Source: a virus
Direction: 5' to 3' (one strand)
IMG/VR virus record: IMGVR_UViG_3300043436_000463
Location: 1 to 26,115 of that record
Length of the DNA: 26,115 bases
The notes below the pieces were generated by a model. The model saw only the letters and a program-made list of their open reading frames with translations, made no database searches and had not been told where the DNA came from. The stretch's first letter is position 1. The number at the start of each line of letters is the position of its first letter. The position numbers and the translations under genes are program-made. Positions 5,595 to 11,246 of the stretch are shown here, piece after piece.

Positions 5595-6004
5595 GGCAAT
5601 TCTTCCCTGACCAACACATCAACCCCTGAATTTGTGTCGTAGCGTTTAGACACTCGCAATTTAACGACCTGCACATCATCTTTGTAGACAATGCCGTTCA
5701 TTGCATCCAGAAACACTTTAGCTACGTTATCAAGGTCAGGCTTTTTAGGCCAATCCAAACCGTTTAAACAGGCTTCCTTGCGCTTTTTGGAATAGCTGGC
5801 GGGGATAGCATGGCTTATCCAAATAAAGATCGCCACAGGCGTTTGTAGCGGCTCTGATGAACCCATTGCTTGACTTGCTTTGCTAGCAATGATGGTTTCA
5901 TAGTCCACTGTCTTTTTTGGCGTATATGTCCGACCACGGGAAAACCTTGGTCTTTGTTTGCCAACAGGATCGCCTTCAACACTGTAAGTTACTTGAAAAG
6001 TCAT
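5591..6004 (-). CDS. rusA: RusA-family Holliday junction resolvase
   Basis: Encodes 137 residues. The N-terminal VEGDPVGKQRPRFSRGRTYTPKKTVDYE and the catalytic block KKPDLDNVAKVFLDAMNG...YKDDVQV are typical of RusA. D90, D92 and D110 (or D109) correspond to the three metal-binding aspartates of E. coli RusA (D70, D72, D91). The enzyme cuts four-way junctions symmetrically and would resolve recombination or branched replication intermediates before packaging. The length is slightly above the usual 120 or so. It is joined by 4-nt overlaps to the small gene upstream and to the DpdA-like gene downstream. Confidence 0.93.
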   Translation of the reverse strand: MTFQVTYSVEGDPVGKQRPRFSRGRTYTPKKTVDYETIIASKASQAMGSSEPLQTPVAIFIWISHAIPASYSKKRKEACLNGLDWPKKPDLDNVAKVFLDAMNGIVYKDDVQVVKLRVSKRYDTNSGVDVLVREELP

Positions 6005-6207
6005 TCCAATTCTCCGTCTTGTAGTTTCTTCATGTAATCACGAATCCTTGCTACAGAACCCGTTCCGTACTTTTTTTCCAACCATTCCATCCTGACCTGC
6101 GTCAAAACTTTCTGCTTGGTCACTTGGTAGGTGCAAAGCAATACCCTTGCTTCGCCCAACTCAATCATGTATCTGTCGCCAGCGTCTTGTATCTGTCTGC
6201 GTGTCAT
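6001..6207 (-). CDS. Small early protein, 68 residues, unknown function
   Basis: The same frame is open to 6318, but the ATG at 6205-6207 overlaps the upstream stop as ATGA, and the longer version would lie over most of the upstream gene, so 68 residues is preferred. It starts MTRRQIQDAGDRYMIELGEARVLL and ends in a helical, basic segment (WLEKKYGTGSVARIRDYMKKL). The pattern suggests an all-helical DNA- or protein-binding protein. It has no recognised family. Its stop overlaps the RusA start. Confidence 0.7.
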   Translation of the reverse strand: MTRRQIQDAGDRYMIELGEARVLLCTYQVTKQKVLTQVRMEWLEKKYGTGSVARIRDYMKKLQDGELE

Positions 6208-6392
6208 GGGTAAGGCCAAAGTTGAATCAAGCCCCACTTCATCTTTGGGTACTTGCGAACAGTGTTTGTCTTTTGCAGACGCTGGATGCTGGCCCACACT
6301 TGTTTTGTTGTCCAACAAGTGATTTCTTCAATCTCCCTGCTAGACAGTTCGCCGTGTTCAAGTAGGCGCTTCAGGGCATAAGTGCGGGTCAT
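6204..6392 (-). CDS. Small winged-helix/HTH-like protein, 62 residues
   Basis: The ATG at 6390-6392 overlaps the methyltransferase stop as ATGA. Two upstream in-frame starts would lie inside that gene. The sequence TYALKRLLEHGELSSREIEEITCWTTKQVWASIQRLQKTNTVRKY has the helix-turn-helix-wing rhythm of a small winged-helix domain, with SSREIEEIT as helix 2 and TTKQVWASIQRL as the recognition helix. It probably binds DNA. Given its place between the methyltransferase and RusA, it might be a regulator of the operon or an accessory factor; this is inference. Confidence 0.7.
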   Translation of the reverse strand: MTRTYALKRLLEHGELSSREIEEITCWTTKQVWASIQRLQKTNTVRKYPKMKWGLIQLWPYP

Positions 6393-7216
6393 GCTGTTAA
6401 CAATCGCCATGCTGTTGCGGCACACAAGGGGACTTGTCCGTTACCAATGGCTTTAAGTCTGTCCACCCTAGCGGCCACCCCATTAGCCACTCTACCCACG
6501 TTGGGTTCAGAGCTCCACGGGCCAGTTCCGGCATTTGCGTCCGCACCCAATTGCCTGATCCACCCCATTCCTGCATAGTCCCCCCAAATTTTTTGCTCCC
6601 AGCATTGGGTGTAGGCCACATTCTCTGACCCACAATTGTTTCCAAATTTGGGTTTCTCTTTTCGTCCCAAGCTGATTCTGGTGTTATTGTTGCTGCCATT
6701 GCGGAACAACTGCGAGGTGTAGGCCATTTTTCCGACAATCCAGATTCTGTCCCTTTGGTGGTTTGCTCCAACATCGGCAGCTCCCATAACAGTCCACTTC
6801 GTGTCATACCCGAGCGCGGTAAGGTCGCCAAGGACTCGTTCAAGTCCTCGAGAAACGAGCATTGGGCTGTTCTCCACAAAGACGAATCTGGGTCGTACTT
6901 CGCTAACCACCCGCGCCATGTGCTTCCACATTCCTGATCTTTGTCCTTCAATCCCTGCGCCTTTTCCGGCTGCCGAGATGTCTTGGCACGGGAATCCTCC
7001 AGATACAACGTCAACAAGTCCTCTCCATGCGAAACCGTCAAAGGTTTGTACGTCATCCCAAATTGGAAAAGGCGGGAGAAGTCCGTCATTTTGTCTGGCG
7101 CACAGTACGCTAGCTGGGTAGGGTTCCCATTCAACGGCACAGACTGTTCTCCATCCAAGGAGATGTCCCCCAAGTATTCCTCCACCAGCGCCTGCGAAAA
7201 GAGCCAACTCATTCAT
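6389..7216 (-). CDS. Cytosine-C5 DNA methyltransferase (Dcm family)
   Basis: Encodes 275 residues. All main C5-methyltransferase motifs are present: motif I LFAGAGG near the N-terminus (SAM binding), motif IV GGFPCQDIS with catalytic C77, motif VI VFVENSP with E115, motif VIII QRDRIWIVG (154-162), and motif X GNGQVP near 258-263. The target recognition segment between VIII and X is short, about 70 residues. The ATG at 7214-7216 is chosen over an in-frame GTG 6 bases upstream because AAAGGTGG, the ribosome site, overlaps that GTG. The product is 5-methylcytosine, probably for evading host restriction. No cognate restriction enzyme is visible. A 271-codon frame lies inside this gene in the +1 register. 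Confidence 0.95.
   Translation of the reverse strand: MNELALFAGAGGGILGGHLLGWRTVCAVEWEPYPASVLCARQNDGLLPPFPIWDDVQTFDGFAWRGLVDVVSGGFPCQDISAAGKGAGIEGQRSGMWKHMARVVSEVRPRFVFVENSPMLVSRGLERVLGDLTALGYDTKWTVMGAADVGANHQRDRIWIVGKMAYTSQLFRNGSNNNTRISLGRKEKPKFGNNCGSENVAYTQCWEQKIWGDYAGMGWIRQLGADANAGTGPWSSEPNVGRVANGVAARVDRLKAIGNGQVPLCAATAWRLLTA
6397..7212 (-). CDS. Long overlapping ORF inside the methyltransferase gene (possible dual coding)
   Basis: A 271-codon frame without stops runs in the +1 register over almost the whole methyltransferase gene. It starts at an ATG 4 bases inside that gene (the two starts lie in ATGAATGAG). The translation is not random-looking: segments such as HGEDLLTLYLEDSRAKTS, WRGWLAKYDPDSSLWRTAQ, LPRSGMTRSGLLWELP, WPTP and LNPTWVEWLMGWPLGWTDL match, from memory, a family widely predicted in phages and often labelled hypothetical or methyltransferase-associated. 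The same DNA reads as motifs VI to X in the methyltransferase frame. It may be a true overlapping gene, or a frame kept open by conserved methyltransferase codons and then over-annotated. No separate ribosome site is evident beyond the shared one. Confidence 0.4.
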   Translation of the reverse strand: MSWLFSQALVEEYLGDISLDGEQSVPLNGNPTQLAYCAPDKMTDFSRLFQFGMTYKPLTVSHGEDLLTLYLEDSRAKTSRQPEKAQGLKDKDQECGSTWRGWLAKYDPDSSLWRTAQCSFLEDLNESLATLPRSGMTRSGLLWELPMLEQTTKGTESGLSEKWPTPRSCSAMAATITPESAWDEKRNPNLETIVGQRMWPTPNAGSKKFGGTMQEWGGSGNWVRTQMPELARGALNPTWVEWLMGWPLGWTDLKPLVTDKSPCVPQQHGDC

Positions 7217-7280
7217 AACCACCTTTCAATTTATTTCTTAATTGTCCACAGATTTTTCTGTTCTAGCATCAGTGTTTACC
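7217..7280 (-). promoter_or_regulatory. Leader of the methyltransferase-to-YbcO gene group
   Basis: These 64 bases separate the DUF1376 gene from the methyltransferase gene, one of the few gaps in the early operon. They contain a strong ribosome site (AAAGGTGG), a small inverted repeat ACAGA-TTTT-TCTGT (7248-7261) and TTGTCCACA at 7242-7250, one mismatch from a DnaA box. An internal promoter is possible, but no convincing -35/-10 pair was found. Confidence 0.4.
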
Positions 7281-8063
7281 CTATACTTTTCTTAGAACCT
7301 GATTGATTTGCTGACGAATGTGGGCTGGCATGGGCGCGGCTTTTTGTCGGTCTGCCTCAATCTTTAACAGCACAGGGTCAGGGCCAGTGTGTTGTGCAGG
7401 GACTGTTGAACGCGCAACGTCAGCAGCTTGTTGGGCAAAGGATTGACGTTCATTAGTCTTTAGCCAATCAGCTTGCAAACCTTGTGAACCTCTGGCACAC
7501 CAGATAGTCAGGAAAGCGTTAAGGGTGATTCCAGCCTTCTCCGCTTCTTTTCTTGCAGACTTCAAAACTGTTTCGGTAACAGGTGCTTTCTTGGCCTTCC
7601 TGAGTGATAACCAGTCTTCCCACTCTTGCAATCCAACATCAGGGGGGCAAGCAACGGCAGTTGCGCTCTCTCTCTTTGGTTTCTGGTTATTAGTTATTGG
7701 TTCTTGGTTTATAGTTGCCTTAGCGATGGGTTGCGAGTCGGAACCCACTGGGTTCTTTTTGCGTCCACCAAGGCGACCATTCGCCCTATTCTTCTCGGCC
7801 ATTGCGTGATATTGCTCAATAACATCAGCACAACGAGCGTGATACCAGCCATCCTCATGCTGCACAAACATATCATTGAGGACATCACGAACCACATGGG
7901 AATCCACTCGCAAGCGTCTGGAAACCCACTGGGTATCCAATGGGATTTTTTGCTCTGTGTCGTAATACATATCCAGAAGTCGGCGGTAAGCCAAATCTTC
8001 TTCATTGGATAGATGTGCCGTGGCAGCACGATAGTCGCCAATGCTGAACTGGTAGTAGTGCAT
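7281..8063 (-). CDS. DUF1376 (YdaU-like) phage replication-associated protein
   Basis: Encodes 260 residues from the ATG at 8061-8063. The first 85 residues (MHYYQFSIGDYRAATAHLSNEEDLAYRRLLDMYYDTEQKIPLD... in outline) are the DUF1376/YdaU domain, a winged-helix-like module found in phage replication regions, where it often stands in the place of lambda O or an initiator. A Lys/Arg-rich linker (RANGRLGGRKKNP) and a C-terminal helical domain (about 150-260) follow. The frame is open for another 61 codons upstream, but those codons overlap the preceding gene and lack the domain, so they are left out. A DNA-binding or helicase-loading role is a family-based inference. Confidence 0.85.
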   Translation of the reverse strand: MHYYQFSIGDYRAATAHLSNEEDLAYRRLLDMYYDTEQKIPLDTQWVSRRLRVDSHVVRDVLNDMFVQHEDGWYHARCADVIEQYHAMAEKNRANGRLGGRKKNPVGSDSQPIAKATINQEPITNNQKPKRESATAVACPPDVGLQEWEDWLSLRKAKKAPVTETVLKSARKEAEKAGITLNAFLTIWCARGSQGLQADWLKTNERQSFAQQAADVARSTVPAQHTGPDPVLLKIEADRQKAAPMPAHIRQQINQVLRKV

Positions 8064-8178
8064 GATTTCCCGCTTTTTCAACACCCTTTGAAGAAACTGC
8101 GGCAGGGGAAGGGGTAACCCTTTTCGGTCGGGGAGCAAATCCCAACCTAGCCGTTGTTTCAAATTACTATACCACCAC
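8064..8178 (-). other. 115-base intergenic stretch with a small hairpin
   Basis: This gap lies between the stop of the 8179-8598 gene and the DUF1376 start. The DUF1376 frame stays open across it without an ATG, and reads plausibly (WWYSNLKQRLGWDLLP), so a longer DUF1376 protein cannot be fully excluded. A short inverted repeat, AAGGG-GTAA-CCCTT, is present. Nothing else is seen. Confidence 0.35.
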
Positions 8179-8598
8179 TCAAGCCCTGCTGTAAACAGTG
8201 ATCGGGTTGTTGTTGTGGTACTTCTGTTGCGCCAAAACAATCTCACGCTTAGTCATAAGTCGTTGCTCTTGGTTGCGCCAGTTAAAAGCATTGCGTGTTG
8301 ACTTGGCTGTTCCATCTTCCCAAGCATCAGATTCAATTTCTTGATCTTGCACAACACAAACCTTTGGTTGTTGCTTTTGTGCAACAAATGGTTTGCCTGT
8401 TAATTGGTGATGGTAGGCGTACTTGCCGTTACCTTGCAAAACTTTCTTGACGCAGACGATGTAGCCTTCTTTGACCAATGCGTCTTTGATGGCTGCTGGT
8501 GAATCATGGAATCGTGTTGACATGCGGTTCATAATAATTCTATGGCTTACAGGGCCATCTTTTAGTTGCTCAAGGTAATACGCTTTTGCATGTGACAC
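8179..8598 (-). CDS. Putative winged-helix protein, 139 residues
   Basis: The start is a GTG at 8596-8598, with AAGGA about 9 bases upstream; no ATG fits better. The first 50 residues (AYYLEQLKDGPVSHRIIMNRMS...AIKDALVKEGYIVCVKKV) resemble a winged-helix DNA-binding unit in which a partner helix and a beta-wing can be outlined. The remainder is Gln- and Lys-rich and probably flexible. No family was recognised. It lies between the first small early gene and the DUF1376 gene, so a role in replication or early regulation is possible. Confidence 0.6.
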   Translation of the reverse strand: MSHAKAYYLEQLKDGPVSHRIIMNRMSTRFHDSPAAIKDALVKEGYIVCVKKVLQGNGKYAYHHQLTGKPFVAQKQQPKVCVVQDQEIESDAWEDGTAKSTRNAFNWRNQEQRLMTKREIVLAQQKYHNNNPITVYSRA

Positions 8599-8762
8599 AG
8601 AGTTAGTTCCTTCTTTGTGGTGAGTTCAATAGCGCGAGCTAAGACAGCAACGGTAGCTGCCTCAAAGTCGCCGGGGTCAAAAGTGTATTGCTTTACAGAT
8701 TGGATTGCAGTGACGCAAAGTTCCTGCGCGGCAACGGTTTCGTAGTGGTCTGGTGTGTTCAT
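8562..8762 (-). CDS. Small early protein, 66 residues, first gene of the operon
   Basis: The first gene leftward from the divergent region. The ATG at 8760-8762 is preferred; a TTG at 8787-8789 would add 9 residues. Neither has a clear ribosome site. The sequence is an acidic helical protein (YETVAAQELCVTAIQSV...DFEAATVAVLARAIELTTKKEL). It overlaps the next gene by 37 bases. The function is unknown. Confidence 0.55.
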   Translation of the reverse strand: MNTPDHYETVAAQELCVTAIQSVKQYTFDPGDFEAATVAVLARAIELTTKKELTLCHMQKRITLSN

Positions 8763-8867
8763 GCTGGCAAGGTTATCATTGTTGACCAACTTGTCTACTA
8801 GGGTTTGTCCCAGTGTTTTTTTTGTTGATGCGTCATAAGATTAAGGCTTAACAAGACAGGAGTTCAC
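8763..8867. promoter_or_regulatory. Second divergent control region
   Basis: This 105-base gap lies between the leftward early operon and the rightward recombination operon. It contains a run of eight or more T residues and, at 8799-8813, TAGGGTTTGTCCCAG, an imperfect palindrome sharing the TAGGGTT core of the two palindromes at 521-564. A GGAG ribosome site for the plus gene is at the right end. I could not place a good sigma-70 promoter. Confidence 0.5.
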
Positions 8868-9032
8868 ATGAAAATCACGTTGTCCCGAGAAGAAGTTGAG
8901 AAAATTATTCTTGATTACGCAAACAAAGTCGTTGAAGGTTACAGCTTTAATGTAGTTGTTTCTTCTACTTACCGTGATCTGCCAGCCACTATTGAAGTGG
9001 TGAAATCAGAGCCAAAAGAGGTTCAAGAATGA
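8868..9032 (+). CDS. Small early protein, 54 residues
   Basis: Encodes 54 residues, starting MKITLSREEVEKIILDYANKVV and continuing with a beta-like segment (YSFNVVVSSTYRDLPATIEVV). The ATG is preceded by AGGAG with ideal spacing, the best ribosome site in the region. Its stop overlaps the next start (ATGA). It is the first gene of the recombination operon. No family was recognised; a small alpha-beta protein is likely. Confidence 0.65.
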   Translation: MKITLSREEVEKIILDYANKVVEGYSFNVVVSSTYRDLPATIEVVKSEPKEVQE

Positions 9033-9184
9033 ACACAAAATTTCTTACACAGGTTCGCAACTTGTACTGCGTAGCTGGTGTGCCAGTTAGCACACAGCGT
9101 CACAATTGCCGACAGTGGGTTAAATCAATCCGCATTCTTGGCGACAAATGGCTTCTTGCCAAACCAATTAAAAGGCCGCAATGA
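9029..9184 (+). CDS. Small basic protein, 51 residues
   Basis: Encodes 51 residues with a high share of Arg and Lys (for example RHNCRQWVKSIRILGDKW) and a C-terminus of KPIKRPQ. Both ends are joined to neighbours by ATGA overlaps, which is the main support that it is translated. A nucleic-acid-binding role would fit its charge. The family is unknown. Confidence 0.6.
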   Translation: MNTKFLTQVRNLYCVAGVPVSTQRHNCRQWVKSIRILGDKWLLAKPIKRPQ

Positions 9185-9324
9185 ACGACTTAGATGGCGT
9201 AGAGTTCTGTGCGTACTGCTTTGAAGAACGTGCAGACAAACGCTCATGCTGTCAAGAAAACCACTTTATTGAGTTTAAAGACCTTGATAAAGAAACACAA
9301 GATTACTTAAAGGAATCAAAATGA
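9181..9324 (+). CDS. Small Cys-rich protein, 47 residues
   Basis: Encodes 47 residues. FCAYC (9-13) and a later CC pair (23-24) could form one zinc site. The C-terminal half is acidic and helical (FKDLDKETQDYLKESK). It is coupled by ATGA to the gene before it and to the ERF gene after it, which suggests it is co-made with the annealing protein. The function is unknown. Confidence 0.6.
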   Translation: MNDLDGVEFCAYCFEERADKRSCCQENHFIEFKDLDKETQDYLKESK

Positions 9325-9935
9325 ATGTATATCAAAAATTAAATGTTGCTCGTAATAAGTTTCACAACACTGAAATCAAAAAATCAGGTCACAACAAGTT
9401 TGCTGGCTACAAATACTTTGAACTTGGCGATTTTATAGTTCCAGCCTTGAGCATTTTTGATGAAGTTGGTTTGACTAGCATTATCAGCTTTGGCAAAGAG
9501 TCTGCTGACATGCGAATCATTAACACTGACAAGCCAGAAGAAATGATTATCATTGAGTCGCCAATGTCGGAGGCCAATCTTAAGGGCTGTCATCCCGTGC
9601 AGAATCTTGGTGCTGTGCAGACTTACATCCGCAGATACCTGTGGGTTGCTGCTTTAGAGATCGTAGAACACGATGCTCTTGACTCATCTAAGCCTGTTGA
9701 AGAAAAGAAAGTCATCATCACACCATCACAAGGTATTGCAGACACTATTTCACAAGAGGAAATGCAGTACCTTCAAGAATTAGCAGTCGAGTTGATTGCT
9801 AACGTGGCTGAAGGGAACCCAAAGCAAGCCCTTGAACGGCTTGACTCTGAGAATCTTGAGGCAGATCAAAAGGTCGGATTGTGGTCATTGCTGGACAGCA
9901 AGACCCGTTCGGCTATTAAAAAAGCAAAGGAATAA
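9321..9935 (+). CDS. ERF-family single-strand annealing recombinase
   Basis: Encodes 204 residues. The ERF core occupies about residues 1-120: NKFAGYKYFELGDFIVPA, a central strand region, SPMSEANLKGCHPVQNLGAVQTYIRRYLW, then EIVEHDALDSS at the end of the domain. Such proteins (P22 Erf) bind single-stranded DNA and anneal complementary strands during phage recombination and genome circularisation. The C-terminal 80 residues are helical and acidic, then basic. The gene is coupled by ATGA to the small Cys-rich gene and is followed after 2 bases by the SSB-tip protein. Together with RusA, NinB and YbcO on the other strand it makes a full recombination set. Confidence 0.9.
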   Translation: MNVYQKLNVARNKFHNTEIKKSGHNKFAGYKYFELGDFIVPALSIFDEVGLTSIISFGKESADMRIINTDKPEEMIIIESPMSEANLKGCHPVQNLGAVQTYIRRYLWVAALEIVEHDALDSSKPVEEKKVIITPSQGIADTISQEEMQYLQELAVELIANVAEGNPKQALERLDSENLEADQKVGLWSLLDSKTRSAIKKAKE

Positions 9936-9937
9936 AT

Positions 9938-10195
9938 ATGCAATACGACAACACCAATCGCGGAGCCATCTTTAAGAACGATGACAAGCAACAAGACAAT
10001 CATCCAGACTACAAAGGCAGTCTAAACGTCAATGGCGTTGACATGTGGGTGTCAGGATGGCTTAAAACGTCCGAGAAGACGGGCAATAAGTTTATGAGCC
10101 TGTCGGTTAAGCCAAAGGAAGATAAGCCCGTCAAACAGGCTTCTAGCCCTAAACGCCTTAATGTTCAATTTGATGATTCAGACGTACCCTTTTAA
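9938..10195 (+). CDS. Small protein with SSB-like acidic C-terminal tip
   Basis: Encodes 85 residues. The middle (HPDYKGSLNVNGVDMWVSGWLKTSEKTGNKFMSLSVKP) reads as a small beta barrel of the type seen in short phage proteins next to recombinases, and the end, VQFDDSDVPF, closely imitates the acidic DDDIPF tip by which bacterial SSB recruits partner enzymes. It starts 2 bases after the ERF stop. A single-strand-binding or SSB-mimicking role beside ERF is a reasonable inference. I am confident that it is a gene, less so of its fold. Confidence 0.75.
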   Translation: MQYDNTNRGAIFKNDDKQQDNHPDYKGSLNVNGVDMWVSGWLKTSEKTGNKFMSLSVKPKEDKPVKQASSPKRLNVQFDDSDVPF

Positions 10196-10207
10196 CTTGG
10201 AGAAACT

Positions 10208-10369
10208 ATGACTTTTGATCTTGACGCAAATGAAGCAGCTTTTATTGTCCGTGTTCTTGGACAACTGCCAACAGAATCTGGTGCTTTTCCGCTACACCAG
10301 AAACTTGTTCAACAGTTTAAAGAACAAGAGACAAACTCTGAAGTAATGCAAGTTGGCGGAACTGATTAA
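10208..10369 (+). CDS. Small early protein, 53 residues
   Basis: Encodes 53 residues. A GGAG ribosome site lies 6 bases before the ATG. The sequence (MTFDLDANEAAFIVRVLGQLPTESGAFPLHQKLVQQFKEQ) is acidic at the start and helical in the middle, like other small phage proteins of unknown role. It ends 69 bases before the chosen start of the next gene, a gap that contains a possible internal operator. Confidence 0.6.
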   Translation: MTFDLDANEAAFIVRVLGQLPTESGAFPLHQKLVQQFKEQETNSEVMQVGGTD

Positions 10370-10393
10370 CTTATTGGAAAATTAGCAATGTTA

Positions 10394-10420
10394 TTGACAT
10401 TCAATAAGGTTGCTAACCTT
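10394..10420 (+). promoter_or_regulatory. TTGACA hexamer and perfect inverted repeat, candidate internal promoter/operator
   Basis: A consensus -35 hexamer TTGACA (10394-10399) is followed by AAGGTT-GCT-AACCTT (10406-10420), a perfect palindrome with 6-base arms. No good -10 hexamer lies at 16-18 bases (only CATAAC, further away). It lies upstream of the preferred start at 10439. The alternative is that this is coding sequence of a longer form starting at 10388. Confidence 0.35.
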
Positions 10421-10438
10421 CATAACTTAGGACAAGAC

Positions 10439-10750
10439 ATGAACTACGCAAAAACATTCAAAGACTTTTTTGACATCAAGTTTCCTCGTGTCCGTGCGAC
10501 TGATCCAATTGAGTCGTTTGAGGCTGCTGACTCAGTTAAAGAAGTTGCTTGGAAGCATCACAAAATCATTCAAGATTGCTTGGAGACTTACGGGCCTCTT
10601 GGCAAGGATGGTATTGCAAAGATGACTGGCCTAGAAAGCAATCAGGTTGCAAGGCGAATGAACGAAATGAAGGTCATGGGCCTTGTCTCATTAACAGGCA
10701 ACAAAGTTAAATCAAACAGTGGACGTAACGAAAGAGAGTGGACAGTATGA
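10439..10750 (+). CDS. Winged-helix/HTH DNA-binding protein, 103 residues
   Basis: The ATG at 10439 is preferred over one at 10388 because AGGA lies 6 bases upstream. Residues 40-103 (AWKHHKIIQDCLETYGPLGKDGIAKMTGLESNQVARRMNEMKVMGLVSLTG... in outline) have the helix-turn-helix-wing layout of a MarR/ArsR-like winged helix, with GIAKMTGLESNQVARRMNEM as helix 2 and recognition helix. It may regulate the operon or act in replication. Its stop overlaps the MazG-like start as ATGA. Confidence 0.75.
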   Translation: MNYAKTFKDFFDIKFPRVRATDPIESFEAADSVKEVAWKHHKIIQDCLETYGPLGKDGIAKMTGLESNQVARRMNEMKVMGLVSLTGNKVKSNSGRNEREWTV

Positions 10751-11061
10751 AAGAAACACAATCGTTTGGCATGACAGAGTTTCAGGTCATGAAGTGGGCT
10801 GCTGATCGGGGCATCTACGAAAACGGTACAGCATTAGGACAAGCAAAAAAAACGCTTGAAGAAGCTGGCGAATTGCTTGCTGCTGTTGCGGCAAATGACC
10901 GTGCTGAAATTGAAGATGCTTTGGGTGATGTGATGGTTACGCTGGTCAACGTAAGCGTATTGTGCGACATGGATTTACGCCAGTGCTTTTACAAGGCGTT
11001 TAAAGTCATAGAACCAAGGCAAGGTTACATGAACAAAAACGGGCAGTTTGTTAAAGCATGA
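10747..11061 (+). CDS. MazG-like nucleotide pyrophosphohydrolase
   Basis: Encodes 104 residues from the ATG at 10747, which overlaps the upstream stop; a GTG 9 bases earlier is less likely. The metal-binding signature of all-alpha NTP pyrophosphatases is present: EEAGE at 38-42 and EIEDALGD, giving E54, D57 and D61. Such enzymes hydrolyse (d)NTPs to (d)NMP and pyrophosphate; in phages they are proposed to adjust nucleotide pools or (p)ppGpp signalling. The size is typical of the short MazG-like group. It lies at the end of the recombination operon. Confidence 0.88.
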   Translation: MKETQSFGMTEFQVMKWAADRGIYENGTALGQAKKTLEEAGELLAAVAANDRAEIEDALGDVMVTLVNVSVLCDMDLRQCFYKAFKVIEPRQGYMNKNGQFVKA

Positions 11062-11246
11062 ACACCCTACCGTTTGATTACTTAAGGTGTGAGCCAGAGT
11101 TACCAGACTCTTACTGCAAGAACTGCCGCAGATGGTTTAATCACCCTGAACAAGTGAACAATCCTTACGGTCAGTCTTTTGTTAGTGTTGAGTTTAGTAG
11201 CTCAGAATCTTGCTGCTATATGCCAATTTCACTCTTGAAGAAATAG
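11058..11246 (+). CDS. Small Cys-containing protein, 62 residues
   Basis: Encodes 62 residues. YCKNCRRWF (about 19-27) and SCCYMP (about 51-56) could bind zinc through two cysteine pairs. It is coupled by ATGA to the MazG-like gene. Its last 18 bases overlap the end of the convergent lysozyme gene, so the two operons run into each other. The family is unknown to me. Confidence 0.65.
   Translation: MNTLPFDYLRCEPELPDSYCKNCRRWFNHPEQVNNPYGQSFVSVEFSSSESCCYMPISLLKK

Noticed and set aside
6001-6318. A longer start for the 68-residue protein upstream of RusA.
   Set aside because: The extra 37 codons overlap most of the winged-helix gene, while the internal ATG is exactly coupled to that gene's stop.
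7281-8246. A 321-codon version of the DUF1376 protein.
   Set aside because: The recognisable domain begins at the internal ATG at 8061-8063 and the extension overlaps the preceding gene; not excluded completely because the frame reads plausibly across the gap.
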